The notes: generated by a model from the letters alone, not told the origin. A stretch of 64,000 nt of DNA from Pelomonas cellulosilytica (GCF_021353265.1 NZ_JAJTWU010000011.1:124001-188000); one strand, 5' to 3'; counted from the stretch's first letter, positions 1 through 11,066 are shown. Made by a program: numbers and translations.

Positions 1-423
1 GACCTCCAGGCCGTTGTCGCGCCAGAAGTTGCGCAGTTGCGGCCAGAGTTGCTCGGCTGCCAGGCCCGTGTGCAGCCAGCGGTCGGTGCCGCTGCGCTCC
101 AGGCGCACGTCGCCAGCGGCATTCGGGGCGACGCTGTTGGTGGCCAGCGTGGCGGTGGCGGGGCCGGTCGGGCGGGAGGCCGTCAGCGCGGAGGCGGTGA
201 TGGAACCGCCTTGCACTTGCGCGCGGCCATCCTTGGCGAGTTGGGTCAGGTCGGGCGGGACGTCGAGGCCGCCGGTTTGCTTGGCTTGGGTGCGGTAGTC
301 GACCTTGTCGTTCGGAAAGACGCTGTCGAGGGCACTGCAGCCGGCGAGCGACAGGACAAAGGCCGTGCAGGCCAGGCGGGTCGCCGACTGGCGAAGCGGG
401 CGAATCGTGGAAAGGGACGTCAC
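1..423 (-). CDS. bamC: BamC (NlpB)-like outer-membrane assembly lipoprotein, C-terminus outside window
   Basis: This is the N-terminal 141 codons of a lipoprotein. BamC is an accessory subunit of the BAM complex, which inserts beta-barrel proteins into the outer membrane. The sequence shows a signal peptide ending in a lipobox (LSLAGC, lipidated Cys about residue 29) and then DYRTQAK and the PPDLTQLA stretch typical of the BamC N-terminus. I chose the GTG at 423 because GGAG lies about 10 nt upstream and the signal peptide is then of normal length. An in-frame ATG at 477 overlaps the dapA stop (TAATG) and would add 18 residues. The dapA-bamC order is common in proteobacteria. Assignment is from motif and context, as the rest of the gene is not visible. 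Confidence 0.8.
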   Translation of the reverse strand, partial: MTSLSTIRPLRQSATRLACTAFVLSLAGCSALDSVFPNDKVDYRTQAKQTGGLDVPPDLTQLAKDGRAQVQGGSITASALTASRPTGPATATLATNSVAPNAAGDVRLERSGTDRWLHTGLAAEQLWPQLRNFWRDNGLEV

Positions 424-476
424 GCTGGAAATCTCCGGGGAACAAAGGCGCCGGGCAGGGCCGGCGCAGCCGCGCA

Positions 477-1358
477 TTAGAGCAGACCTGCCTCGACCAT
501 CGCCTGTCCGACGGCGGCCTGTCCGGCGGATGTCAGCGGCGTGATGGGCAGGCGCAGCGTGGCGCCGCAGCGACCCAGGCGCGACAGCGCCCACTTTGCC
601 GGGCCGGGGCTCGGTTCGCAGAACAGCTGCTTGTGCAGGCCCAGCAGCTTCATGTGGATCTTGCGGGCCTCGAGGGCGTTGCCTTCGAGGGCCAGGCGGC
701 ACATCTGGGCCATCTCGCGAGGCGCGACGTTTGCCGTCACGCTGACGTTGCCATGGCCCCCCAGCAGCATCAGAGCGACGGCCGTGCCGTCGTCGCCGGA
801 GTAGACGTGGAAGCCGGCCGGCGCATGCTTGATGAGATAGGCCGAGCGTTCGATGTTGCCGGTGGCCTCCTTGGTGCCGAACACGCCCGGCAGCGCAGCG
901 CAGCGCAGCGTCGTCTCGGGCAGCATGTCCGCCACCGTCCGGCCGGGCACGTTGTAGAGCATCATCGGGATGTCCACGGCCTCGGCAATCGCCTTGAAGT
1001 GCTGGTAGATGCCTTCCTGCGACGGCTTGTTGTAGTAAGGCACGACGGACAGCGTGCAGTCGGCGCCGACTTCCTTGGCGTAGCGGCTCAGCTCGATGGC
1101 CTCGGCGGTCGAATTGGCGCCGGTACCGGCCAGGATGGGTATACGGCCTTTCGCATGCTCGACGGCGACGCGGATGATCTCGCGGTTCTCCTCCATGCTG
1201 ACCGTGGGCGACTCGCCGGTGGTGCCGACGACGCCGACGCAGGCCGTGCCCGACTCGACATGCCAGTCGATCAGACGGCGCAGGGCTGGGTAGTCGATGC
1301 TGCCGTCCTCGTTCATGGGGGTGACGAGGGCGACGATGCTGCCGAGGATGGGCTTCAT
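477..1358 (-). CDS. dapA: 4-hydroxy-tetrahydrodipicolinate synthase
   Basis: DapA condenses pyruvate with aspartate semialdehyde in the first committed step of lysine and diaminopimelate synthesis, in the cytoplasm. The protein has 293 residues, the usual length. Visible motifs are GTTGES (residues 45-50), a Tyr at 109, YNVPGRT with Tyr135, and the Schiff-base lysine Lys163 in GTKEATGN, matching E. coli Tyr107, Tyr133 and Lys161. It starts 30 bp after the methyltransferase gene on the same strand and is followed directly by bamC, so it may share transcripts with both. The product name is secure. Confidence 0.97.
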   Translation of the reverse strand: MKPILGSIVALVTPMNEDGSIDYPALRRLIDWHVESGTACVGVVGTTGESPTVSMEENREIIRVAVEHAKGRIPILAGTGANSTAEAIELSRYAKEVGADCTLSVVPYYNKPSQEGIYQHFKAIAEAVDIPMMLYNVPGRTVADMLPETTLRCAALPGVFGTKEATGNIERSAYLIKHAPAGFHVYSGDDGTAVALMLLGGHGNVSVTANVAPREMAQMCRLALEGNALEARKIHMKLLGLHKQLFCEPSPGPAKWALSRLGRCGATLRLPITPLTSAGQAAVGQAMVEAGLL

Positions 1359-1388
1359 GGTGGAAAGGTCAGGAAGAATCGGTCGATT

Positions 1389-1889
1389 TTAGGCCGTGGG
1401 GGCCAGGCGAACGGCGGCAACGCGCTGGACGAAGCGCGGGTTGACTCCGTCTTCGAACAGGTCTTCGTAAGCCACGATGTGCCAGTCGCGGCACACGCGC
1501 AGCAGTTCGCCGCGTTGCAGCAGGAAGTCGGGCCGAGAGGGCCGGCCGATGGTCTGCTGGCCGTCGGCGAAGGTTTCCCAGACGAGCCAGCCGCCCGGCT
1601 TCACGGCGGCCAGGATGGTCTCGAACAGTGGGCGCCACAGATAATTGCAGACAACAACGAGGTCGAACCCGCGGCCGGTCAGTGGCCAGGGGCCTGCCTC
1701 GATGTCGGCGTCGATGATTTCGGCGCTGCCGCGCAGCGGCGCGGTGGCGGCCGTGTCGCGGTCGACGCCTGTGACCTGCCAGCCGGCCTGCGCCAGCCAG
1801 CGCAGGTTGCGGCCGCTGCCGCAGGCCACGTCCAGCGCCGTACCCGGCGTTGCCGGCGCGAAGCGTTGCAGCCAGGCGGACGCCGTCAT
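1389..1889 (-). CDS. Class I SAM-dependent methyltransferase (TehB/UbiE-like fold)
   Basis: A compact 166-residue Rossmann-fold methyltransferase. Motif I is DVACGSGRN (residues about 20-28), with an acidic residue after strand 2 (TGVDRD) and a KPGGWLVWETF motif near residue 108. The substrate cannot be read from the sequence. The ATG at 1889 overlaps the stop of the preceding 41-residue gene as ATGA, which decides the start; an open frame to 1994 exists but would overlap two other genes. It is the last gene of the amidohydrolase-MFS-microprotein chain. Confidence is high for the family and low for any role. Confidence 0.85.
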   Translation of the reverse strand: MTASAWLQRFAPATPGTALDVACGSGRNLRWLAQAGWQVTGVDRDTAATAPLRGSAEIIDADIEAGPWPLTGRGFDLVVVCNYLWRPLFETILAAVKPGGWLVWETFADGQQTIGRPSRPDFLLQRGELLRVCRDWHIVAYEDLFEDGVNPRFVQRVAAVRLAPTA

Positions 1890-2011
1890 CCGAAGCAGGC
1901 CCAGATCTGCTCGCCCAGTTGGATCATGACCGCCGGGTCGCGGTAGGCAAGGGCCGTGGCGGCCAGCGCGGCCGCGGCCAGCGTGGGCAGCCACCAGCGG
2001 CGCGGCTTCAT
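1886..2011 (-). CDS. 41-residue single-span membrane microprotein
   Basis: A very short gene recognised by position rather than homology. Its ATG (2011-2009) overlaps the MFS stop as ATGA, and its own stop overlaps the methyltransferase start as ATGA, so it sits in a chain of two 4-nt overlaps. The product begins MKPRRWW, has a hydrophobic Ala/Leu-rich helix at residues 8-23 after a positive cluster, and ends in a short tail with Trp and Cys (QIWACFG). This suggests an inner-membrane peptide with its N-terminus inside. Function unknown; partnership with the transporter is an inference from coupling. Confidence 0.6.
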   Translation of the reverse strand: MKPRRWWLPTLAAAALAATALAYRDPAVMIQLGEQIWACFG

Positions 2012-3225
2012 GCGGCTCGGGCCCGCAGGATGGGCGTCTCGCGCACCGGCAGGTTGGCCAGCATGGCCATCACGCCGAGTGCGATGGCCAGCCACCAGAC
2101 GACGTCGTAGCTGCCAGTCGTGTCATAGAGCTTGCCGCCCAGCCAGACGCCCAGAAAACTGCCGACCTGATGGCTCAGGAAGACGAAACCGCCCAGCATC
2201 GACAGGTGCTGGGCGCCGAAGATCTGCGCGACCACGGCATTGGTGGGCGGCACGGTCGACAGCCACAGGAAGCCGATGACGGTCGCGAACACGTAGACGC
2301 TGAGCGGCGTTAGAGGCAGCGAGATGAACGCCAGGATCGCCACCGCTCGCAGGCCGTAGATGGCCGACAGCAGGTAGCGCTTCGGCCAGCGCTGCCCCAG
2401 CAGCCCCGCGCTGTAGGTGCCGAAGATGTTGAACAGGCCGATGAGCATCAGCGCGCCGGTCGACACCTCGATGCCCAGACCATGGTCTTTCAGGTAGCTC
2501 GGCAGGTGCACCCCGATGAATACCACCTGGAAGCCGCAGACGAAGTAGCCCAGCATCAGAAGCTGGAAGCTGCGGTAGCCGAAGGCCTCGCGCAACGCCT
2601 GGCCGATGCTCTGCTGGTGCCCGATGCCCGCTCCGCCGGCCTGGCGCTCGCGCACGCCGAGCGCGAGCGGCACGATGAGCAGCGCGGCGCCGGCCAGCAG
2701 GAACAGCGCCTGCTGCCAGCCGATGTGGCTGATGAGCCAGGTCTCGATGGGGATCATCGCGAACTGCCCGAACGAGCCGGCTGCCGCCGCGACGCCGAAC
2801 GCCCAGGAACGTTTCTCCGGCGACACGACCCGCCCCAGCACACCGTAGATGACGGCGTAGGTCGCGCCGGACTGGGCGATGCCGATCAGCACGCCAGCGC
2901 CCAGCGTGAACGTCCCGGGATGGCTCGCGACGGCCATGGCCACCAGTCCGAGCGCGTAGGCCGTGCCGCCGGCGATTAGCACCTTCCACGCACCGAAGCG
3001 GTCGGCCAGCATGCCGGCGAACGGCCCGGCGATGCCCCAGGCCAGGTTCTGCACGGCCAGCGCGAAGGCGAAGGTCTCGCGCGTCCAGCCGCGCTCGGTG
3101 ACGATGGGCTGCAGCCAGAAGCCGAAGCCGTGGCGGATGCCCATCGAGAGCGTGACGATGAGTGCGCCGCATACCAGCACTTGCTGTACAGACAGCGCAG
3201 CCGGCGGAGGCGGGGCAGCGTTCAT
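2008..3225 (-). CDS. MFS transporter (oxalate/formate-antiporter-like group)
   Basis: A 405-residue major facilitator protein with about 12 hydrophobic helices. The first helix carries GIRHGFGFWLQPI, and the loop between helices 2 and 3 has GMLADRFGAWKV, the usual MFS G-x-x-x-D-R signature. The N-terminal pattern resembles the OFA/monocarboxylate-type group that moves small organic acids, but the substrate is not determinable here. It begins 13 bp after the amidohydrolase gene and its stop overlaps the next ORF, so it lies in one transcription unit. The transporter could take up a product released by the exported hydrolase; that is an inference. Confidence 0.85.
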   Translation of the reverse strand: MNAAPPPPAALSVQQVLVCGALIVTLSMGIRHGFGFWLQPIVTERGWTRETFAFALAVQNLAWGIAGPFAGMLADRFGAWKVLIAGGTAYALGLVAMAVASHPGTFTLGAGVLIGIAQSGATYAVIYGVLGRVVSPEKRSWAFGVAAAAGSFGQFAMIPIETWLISHIGWQQALFLLAGAALLIVPLALGVRERQAGGAGIGHQQSIGQALREAFGYRSFQLLMLGYFVCGFQVVFIGVHLPSYLKDHGLGIEVSTGALMLIGLFNIFGTYSAGLLGQRWPKRYLLSAIYGLRAVAILAFISLPLTPLSVYVFATVIGFLWLSTVPPTNAVVAQIFGAQHLSMLGGFVFLSHQVGSFLGVWLGGKLYDTTGSYDVVWWLAIALGVMAMLANLPVRETPILRARAA

Positions 3226-3238
3226 CGGGCGACTGTAA

Positions 3239-4660
3239 TCAGCGCGGCTTGGCCTTGCCGGCCGCCTTGGATTGCGGCTTGGCCGCGGCTTTGGACGACG
3301 GCTTGCCGGTCGACTTGGCCTTCCCCGTCTTCTTCTTGCCGCCCTTTTGCGGCGGCGGATCGGCGGTGGACGTGCTGACCTGCGAGCTGGAGGCCGCTAC
3401 GTCCGCCAGCCGCGTCAGCAGCCTGCCCTGCTTCACGCGCAGCAGCGGCATGTCGACCTGCGTAAGGTCGGCCAGAGGGTCGCCGGCCAGCAGCAGGAAG
3501 CTCGCCTCGCAGCCCGGCTCGAAGCAGCCGAGCTTGCGCCCCGGGAACAGCGCCCGTGGCGTGTCCTGCGTCGCGAGGCGCAACAGCGTCGCATGGTCCA
3601 TGCCCAGCGCGTCCAGCGCATGAAGCTCGGCGCGGGCCGTGCCGATGAACACGTCCGACCCGATAAGCAGCGGCGCGCCAGCCGCCTGTAGCTTGGCGAG
3701 GTTGGCGCGCTGTACGTCGCGCAGCGCCGCCAGCGGCGCGGCTTCCAGCCGAAAGAGGTCGGTGGCCGCCGTCGTCGTGATGACGGCGGTGTGCTGGCGT
3801 GCGGCCTGGGCTACGGCGTCGTCGCTGATGGCGAAGCGCTCGGGCGGCTCGTCCAGCGTGTTGGCGTAACCGGGCAGGTGGGCGATGGCATCGACGCCGG
3901 CGGCCAGCGCGGCGTCGAAGTCTGCCGCCGTCTCGACGTGGGCCACGACGCGCCGGCCATCGGCATGGGCCAGCTTCGTCAGCGCCGCAGCGGTCTCGGG
4001 CGTCAGGCCCAGGCGGCCGAAATGTTCCAGCTGGCCGCGCAGGTCCGGCCGTTCGCTGTGCGCCAGCACGAGACGCAGCCACTGGCCGCCGCGTGCCTTG
4101 ATGGCCGGCCACTGCTCGGCGGCCTGCGCGGGGCTGTCCACCAGCACGATCTGCTTCTGCGCCGCCGCGGCCTCGGGGCTGGGCTCGGGCAGCACGGCGG
4201 CCAGCGGGTAGCCGTCGCTGGACGTGATGCAGGCCGTGACGAAGCTGACGTCGGGCGCCGCAGGCGTGGCGGCCAGCGGCTTGACCTCGGCCACGGCGGC
4301 CGGGTCGCCGCACAGCATCGCGGCGTAGAACACGCCTTCGTCGAGGTAGGTCTGTGCGTATTGGCCCCAGCCCCAGGCGGTCTGCAGGTTGTGGTTGTGT
4401 GCCTCGGCCAGCGGTGCGATGACGACCTGCTGGTGGCGCAGGTCCATCTTGCGGTTGACCTTGGCGGGCTTCTTGGCGACGAACACGCCGTTTTCGACGT
4501 AGAGGTTGCCGCGCTGGATCTGCCGGCCGTCGAACCAGCGGGCATTCTTCAGTTCCCAGGACAGCGGCTCGCTGGCCTGATAGGGCGGCTGCGGGGCCTG
4601 GGCCTGCGCGAGTCCGCAGGCAAGGAGCAGGAAGACGGTGAGGATTCTCAAGCGCAACAA
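3239..4660 (-). CDS. Exported amidohydrolase with Lys/Ala/Pro-rich C-terminal tail
   Basis: A 473-residue member of the metal-dependent amidohydrolase superfamily. A cleavable signal peptide (residues 1-21, ending AQAQA) predicts periplasmic export. Metal-site candidates are the HxH pair His88/His90, His241 (VAHVETA), His261 (IAHLPG) and Asp336 (LIGSDVF). From about residue 425 the protein turns into a low-complexity basic tail rich in Lys, Ala, Ser and Pro with KKK and KPR runs, which is unusual for the family. The substrate is unknown. It heads a minus-strand operon with the MFS gene and is divergent from parE, leaving only 57 bp for both promoters. Confidence 0.85.
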   Translation of the reverse strand: MLRLRILTVFLLLACGLAQAQAPQPPYQASEPLSWELKNARWFDGRQIQRGNLYVENGVFVAKKPAKVNRKMDLRHQQVVIAPLAEAHNHNLQTAWGWGQYAQTYLDEGVFYAAMLCGDPAAVAEVKPLAATPAAPDVSFVTACITSSDGYPLAAVLPEPSPEAAAAQKQIVLVDSPAQAAEQWPAIKARGGQWLRLVLAHSERPDLRGQLEHFGRLGLTPETAAALTKLAHADGRRVVAHVETAADFDAALAAGVDAIAHLPGYANTLDEPPERFAISDDAVAQAARQHTAVITTTAATDLFRLEAAPLAALRDVQRANLAKLQAAGAPLLIGSDVFIGTARAELHALDALGMDHATLLRLATQDTPRALFPGRKLGCFEPGCEASFLLLAGDPLADLTQVDMPLLRVKQGRLLTRLADVAASSSQVSTSTADPPPQKGGKKKTGKAKSTGKPSSKAAAKPQSKAAGKAKPR

Positions 4661-4717
4661 CTTTGGCTTCGGAGGGCGCGAATCCTAGCCCGATCGGCTT
4701 CATAGAATCCTGCCCCT

Positions 4718-6712
<1,995 letters not shown>

Positions 6713-6793
6713 GCCGCCAGTCATACAAGATTTTGTGCGTCCGTCAATGGAGCTGTACGACGATGGCCTTCGGGTCGTGAACCCCTTCCTGGC

Positions 6794-7321
6794 ATGAGCT
6801 CATTGCGCCTGCGCCCCACCATGCTGTCCGACCTCGACTGGGTCGTCTCGGTCGAGCGCGACGGTGCGAACCTGCCGTTCATCACGCCGTGGGAGCGGCC
6901 GCAGCACGAGGGCGCCGTCCGCTTCCCGGACTCACGCCATTTCATCCTTGAGGAGGGCGACCGGCTGGAGCGCATCGGCTTCGTCATCCTGCAGGGCTGC
7001 CGCAACCCGAACGGCTCGGTCGAGCTCAAACGCCTGGTGCTGCAGGCCAAGGGCCGGGGGCTGGGCCGCACGGCCGTGCGGCAGCTCAAGGCGCTGGCCT
7101 TCACGCAGCTGAAGGCGCATCGTTTCTGGCTGGACGTGAAGTCGCTCAACACGCGCGCGCTGAAGCTGTATGAGAGCGAAGGCTTCGTCGAGGAGGGCCG
7201 GCTGCGCGAAAGCGTGCGCCTGACGTCCGGCGGCGCCGAGGGCTACGACTCGCTGGTCGTCATGTCGCTGCTCGATCGCGAATACCAGGCGCGTGCGGCC
7301 CAGGGCCTGGAGGCGGCATGA
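6794..7321 (+). CDS. GNAT family N-acetyltransferase (RimJ/RimL-like)
   Basis: A 175-residue acetyl-CoA-dependent N-acetyltransferase. The acetyl-CoA pyrophosphate loop appears as AKGRGLGRTAV (about residues 86-96), preceded by the VELKRLVL strand and followed by the NTRALKLYESEGF motif of the family. The substrate, whether a protein N-terminus, amino acid or small molecule, is not readable. It begins 81 bp after parE, and its stop overlaps the next gene as ATGA (7318-7321). Its location inside the topoisomerase IV operon is the notable point. Confidence 0.88.
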   Translation: MSSLRLRPTMLSDLDWVVSVERDGANLPFITPWERPQHEGAVRFPDSRHFILEEGDRLERIGFVILQGCRNPNGSVELKRLVLQAKGRGLGRTAVRQLKALAFTQLKAHRFWLDVKSLNTRALKLYESEGFVEEGRLRESVRLTSGGAEGYDSLVVMSLLDREYQARAAQGLEAA

Positions 7322-7974
7322 GGCGCTGGCTGTCCGTGTTGCTGCTGATGCTGGCACTGCCCGCCCAGGCCGAGCTGTGGGGCTATGTCGATGGCAGCGG
7401 CATGGCTCACTTCGCTCAGCGCCAGCTCGACTCGCGCTACGCCCCGGTGCTGGGCGGCTTCGGCATGCAGCGCGTGCCGGGCAAGACCGATGCGGGCCTC
7501 GCGCTGCTGAACTGGCTGGACATCGCTCCCGAGGTCAAGGCCGTGCAGCCGTGGGTGCGCGAGGCCGCCACCGAGCACGGCGTGGACGCCGACCTGCTGA
7601 AGGCCATCATCGCCGTCGAGTCCGGCTACCAGCGTGGCGCCGTGTCGCCGCGCGGTGCGCTCGGGCTCATGCAGATCACGCCAGAGACGGCAAGCCGCTA
7701 CGCGACGCCGGCCGAGGCCGCGAGGCTCATCGAGCCGCGCATCAACATCCACACCGGCGCCCGCATGCTGGCCGACCTGATGCGCCGCTTCGGCCGCATC
7801 GACGCCGCGCTGGCCGCCTGGAATGCGGGTGAGGGCGCCGTGCGCCGCGCTGGCAACCGCGTGCCCGATATCGACGAAACCCAGGCCCACGTGCACCTCG
7901 TCCTCGAGTTGTACTGGGCCCTGCTGCAGCAGAGCCAGCCGGCCCGTGCGCAGCGCCTGACCTTGCATCCATGA
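7318..7974 (+). CDS. Lytic transglycosylase (SLT domain), exported
   Basis: A 218-residue murein hydrolase of the soluble lytic transglycosylase type. A signal peptide occupies residues 1-18 (ending PAQA). A short segment with a [11 protein letters not shown] pattern resembling DUF4124 follows. The SLT domain runs from about residue 80 to 190, with the catalytic glutamate Glu101 in AVESGY and the conserved GLMQITP (116-122) and [10 protein letters not shown] motifs. It would cleave the MurNAc-GlcNAc bond in the periplasm. Its start overlaps the GNAT stop and its stop overlaps the parC start, both as ATGA. Confidence 0.92.
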   Translation: MRRWLSVLLLMLALPAQAELWGYVDGSGMAHFAQRQLDSRYAPVLGGFGMQRVPGKTDAGLALLNWLDIAPEVKAVQPWVREAATEHGVDADLLKAIIAVESGYQRGAVSPRGALGLMQITPETASRYATPAEAARLIEPRINIHTGARMLADLMRRFGRIDAALAAWNAGEGAVRRAGNRVPDIDETQAHVHLVLELYWALLQQSQPARAQRLTLHP

Positions 7975-10316
7975 CCGATTCCCAGACCACGATCGATTTC
8001 AACGGCCCCACCGATGGCGGCGGCAACGGTGGCGGCGACGCCAACGCGCTGACGCTGGCCGCCTACGCGCAACAGGCCTATCTCGAATACGCCCTCAGCG
8101 TCGTCAAGGGGCGTGCCTTGCCGTCCTACTCGGACGGCCAGAAGCCGGTGCAGCGCCGCATCCTCTACTCGATGCAGCGTCTGGGCCTAGGCTGGACGGG
8201 CAATTCCGGCGCCAAGCCGGTCAAGGGCGCCAAGGTCGTGGGCGACGTGCTGGGCAACTTCCACCCGCATGGCGACCAGTCCGTCTATGACGCGCTGGTG
8301 CGCATGGCGCAGGATTTCTCGCTGCGTTATCCGCTGATCGACGGTCAGGGCAACTTCGGTAGCCGGGACGGTGATGGGGCTGCGGCGATGCGCTACACGG
8401 AAGCGCGCCTCTCTCCCATTGCCCGCCTGCTGCTGGACGAGATCGACGAAGGCACTGTTGATTTCCGCGCCAACTACGACGGCACGCAGCAGGAGCCGGT
8501 GGACCTGCCGGCGCGGCTGCCTTTCGTGCTTCTCAATGGTGCTAGCGGCATCGCCGTGGGCTTGGCTACCGAAATTCCCAGCCACAACCTGCGCGAGGTC
8601 GCCGCGGCGGCCGTCGCGCTGCTGAAGGACGAGCAACTTAGCGACGACGCACTGTTCGAGCTGCTGCCCGGGCCGGACTTCCCGGGCGGCGGCCAGCTCA
8701 TCAGCGCGCCGGAAGACATCCGCGCAGCCTATCTATCCGGCCGTGGCAGCCTGAAGGTGCGGGCGCGCTGGAAGATCGAGGAACTGGCCCGCGGGCAGTG
8801 GCAGCTGGTCGTGACTGAACTGCCCCACGGCACCAGCGCGCAGAAGGTGCTGGAAGAGATCGAGGAGCTGTCCAACCCCAAGGTCAAGGCCGGCAAGAAG
8901 ACGCTGTCCGCCGAGCAGCTGCAGCTCAAGGCCAGTCTGCTGGCCGTGCTGGACGGCGTGCGCGACGAGTCCAGCAAGGACGCGGCCGTGCGCATCGTCT
9001 TCGAGCCCAAGAGCCGCACCGTCGAGCAGCAGGAACTGATCAACACGCTGCTGGCCCACACCAGCCTCGAAAGCAGCGCGCCGGTCAACCTGACGATGAT
9101 CGGCGACGACGGCCGACCGACGCAGAAGAGCGTGCGCCAGGTGCTGACCGAGTGGGTCGGCTTCCGCCAGGCCACCGTGCGGCGCCGCACGGAGCACCGC
9201 CTGGCCCATGTCAACGACCGCATTCACGTGCTGGAAGGCCGGCAGCTGGTGCTGCTGAACATCGACGAGGTCATCCGGATCATCCGGGAGTCGGATGAGC
9301 CCAAGGCGGCGCTGATGGCGCGCTTCAACCTCAGCGATCGCCAGGCTGAAGACATCCTGGAAATCCGGCTGCGCCAGCTCGCCAGGCTGGAGGCGATCAA
9401 GATCGAGCAGGAGCTGTCCAAGCTGCGCGACGAGCGGTCCAAGCTGGAAGACATCCTCGGTTCCGCAGCGGCGCTGCGCCGCACCGTCATCAAGGAGATC
9501 GAGGCCGACGCCAAGCAGTACGGCGACGACCGCCGCACGCTGATCCAGGCCGAGAAGCGCGTCGTCGCCGAGGTCAAGATCGTCGATGAGCCCGTCACCG
9601 TCATAGTCAGCCAGAAGGGTTGGGTGCGGGCGCTGAAGGGCCATGAGGTCGACGTCGCCGCCCAGACCTTCAAGGCCGGGGACGCGCTGTGGGGCGCGTT
9701 CCGCTGCCGCAGCGTGGACCCGCTGATCGTTGTCGGCACCAACGGCCGCGTGTATTCGACGCCGGTTTCGACGCTGCCGGGCGGGCGAGGCGACGGCCAG
9801 CCGATCACGACGATGATCGAGCTGGAAAGCGGCACGCAGATCGCACACTACGTGGCCGGTGCCCCGGCGCAGCGGCTGGTGATGGCCGGCTCGACCGGCT
9901 ACGGGTTGATCGCCCAGATTGGCGACCTGATCAGCCGCCAGAAGGCGGGCAAGACCTTCCTGTCGCTGGACGATGGCGAGACGCCGCTGCTGTCCGCCAT
10001 CCCCGGTGATGCGGTCGCCGTGCAACTTGCGGTGTTGAGTGCCGAGGGGCGGCTGTTGACCTTCGCGCTCGATGAACTGAAGCACCAGCCCAAGGGGGGC
10101 AAGGGGCTGACGCTGATGGACCTGGAAGCCAAGGACGCGGTTCTGTCGCTGGCCTGCTTCACGACGCAGCTGCGCGTTCTGGGCAGCGGGCGGGGCGGCA
10201 AGCCGAGGGAAGAGCTGCTGAAGAACCAGTCGCTGGCCGGCTACGCTGGCAAACGCGCCCGCAAGGGAAAACCGGTGGACGGGCTGCAGAAAGTGCTCGG
10301 ACTCAGCGCCTTGTGA
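7971..10316 (+). CDS. parC: DNA topoisomerase IV subunit A
   Basis: ParC is the DNA-cleaving subunit of topoisomerase IV. The 781-residue protein has a winged-helix breakage-reunion domain with the catalytic Tyr142 in [12 protein letters not shown], then a coiled-coil gate and a C-terminal beta-pinwheel with degenerate repeats from about residue 540. The quinolone-resistance loop reads [12 protein letters not shown], so the residue aligned with E. coli Ser80 is Gln103 and that aligned with Glu84 is Asp107. It is the last gene of the parE operon. A Gly/Asn-rich disordered leader (about residues 12-25) precedes the conserved core. Confidence 0.96.
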   Translation: MTDSQTTIDFNGPTDGGGNGGGDANALTLAAYAQQAYLEYALSVVKGRALPSYSDGQKPVQRRILYSMQRLGLGWTGNSGAKPVKGAKVVGDVLGNFHPHGDQSVYDALVRMAQDFSLRYPLIDGQGNFGSRDGDGAAAMRYTEARLSPIARLLLDEIDEGTVDFRANYDGTQQEPVDLPARLPFVLLNGASGIAVGLATEIPSHNLREVAAAAVALLKDEQLSDDALFELLPGPDFPGGGQLISAPEDIRAAYLSGRGSLKVRARWKIEELARGQWQLVVTELPHGTSAQKVLEEIEELSNPKVKAGKKTLSAEQLQLKASLLAVLDGVRDESSKDAAVRIVFEPKSRTVEQQELINTLLAHTSLESSAPVNLTMIGDDGRPTQKSVRQVLTEWVGFRQATVRRRTEHRLAHVNDRIHVLEGRQLVLLNIDEVIRIIRESDEPKAALMARFNLSDRQAEDILEIRLRQLARLEAIKIEQELSKLRDERSKLEDILGSAAALRRTVIKEIEADAKQYGDDRRTLIQAEKRVVAEVKIVDEPVTVIVSQKGWVRALKGHEVDVAAQTFKAGDALWGAFRCRSVDPLIVVGTNGRVYSTPVSTLPGGRGDGQPITTMIELESGTQIAHYVAGAPAQRLVMAGSTGYGLIAQIGDLISRQKAGKTFLSLDDGETPLLSAIPGDAVAVQLAVLSAEGRLLTFALDELKHQPKGGKGLTLMDLEAKDAVLSLACFTTQLRVLGSGRGGKPREELLKNQSLAGYAGKRARKGKPVDGLQKVLGLSAL

Positions 10317-10533
10317 GTCAGGCGCCAACCTGGTGATTTCTGCACCGAATCAGTCGTGAACTACGCCAGCTCGGTGCAAATAAAACAAGGGTTTCTGCTA
10401 TTTACAAATTCACTACTCATTTGAGGGGGTTCATCCCTAGTGGTGGGGGCTAGGCGGTACTTCGCAAAGTTAAGTTGCAGTGCACAATGATTTCAGGCGG
10501 TTGTTCCCTGGCCGCTCGTTTAAGGAGCTACCT

Positions 10534-11016
10534 ATGAAATTGAAAATGCTAGCCGCCGCCGCCCTGGTGGCAGTTTCTTCGCTGAGCGCGCACGCTACGA
10601 CGTACAGCCTCGGCACTCTGACGGCGACCACGACCGGGCAAACGACGTTTTCGTTTGGTGGCGTCATCAATGACGACTACACGTTCACCCTGGCCACCGA
10701 CTCTTGGCTGACCAGCAGCGCATTCGCTGCGGTCGGTGGCTCGGCCATCTCGCCGGCTTTCTACGGCGTCTACAACCTGAACGGTACCCCGGTATCGCCC
10801 ACCGCCTACACGTTCACTACCGCCGCCACGTCGCACAAGGAATTGCTGGCAGCCGGCACCTACAAGTTCTCGTTCCTGGGCGTCGCGAGCGGTCCCACCG
10901 CCTACACCGTGACGGCCTCGGCTGTCACCGCCGTGCCGGAACCGGAAACGTATGCCATGCTGGCCGCCGGCCTGGGCATCATCGGTTTCCTGTCTTCGCG
11001 TCGTCGCAACCGCTGA
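10534..11016 (+). CDS. PEP-CTERM sorting domain protein (FxDxA-like)
   Basis: A 160-residue exported protein with a signal peptide at residues 1-21 (ending SAHA) and a C-terminal PEP-CTERM tripartite signal: VPEPETYAML, a hydrophobic helix and a final RRRNR. Such proteins are cut by an exosortase and linked to exopolysaccharide or surface export. The Thr/Ala/Ser-rich body has DDYTFTLA and AAGTYKFSFLG blocks like those of the FxDxA PEP-CTERM group. I chose the ATG at 10534 because AAGGAG sits 6-8 nt upstream; an earlier ATG at 10480 lacks this. The 217 bp before it are markedly A/T-rich and probably hold the promoter, but I could not identify boxes. The exosortase gene is not in the window. 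Confidence 0.9.
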   Translation: MKLKMLAAAALVAVSSLSAHATTYSLGTLTATTTGQTTFSFGGVINDDYTFTLATDSWLTSSAFAAVGGSAISPAFYGVYNLNGTPVSPTAYTFTTAATSHKELLAAGTYKFSFLGVASGPTAYTVTASAVTAVPEPETYAMLAAGLGIIGFLSSRRRNR

Positions 11017-11036
11017 TCGGCGGCTGCCAACGACTG

Positions 11037-11062
11037 AAAGCGCCCAGCGGGGCGCTTTTTTT
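11037..11062 (+). terminator. Rho-independent terminator after the PEP-CTERM gene
   Basis: A 7-bp stem AGCGCCC/GGGCGCT (11039-11045 and 11050-11056) with a 4-nt loop is followed by a run of seven T residues on the plus strand. It lies 20 bp after the PEP-CTERM stop and just before the end of the convergent lipoprotein gene. Confidence 0.88.
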
Positions 11063-11066
11063 CTAT

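Noticed and set aside
10453-10465. Possible sigma-54 promoter in front of the PEP-CTERM gene
   Set aside because: The GG and GC are 9 bases apart rather than 10, and the rest of the consensus does not match.
10480-10533. Upstream ATG at 10480 as the PEP-CTERM start
   Set aside because: It gives a charged 18-residue leader in front of a normal signal peptide and has no ribosome site, while ATG 10534 has AAGGAG at good spacing.
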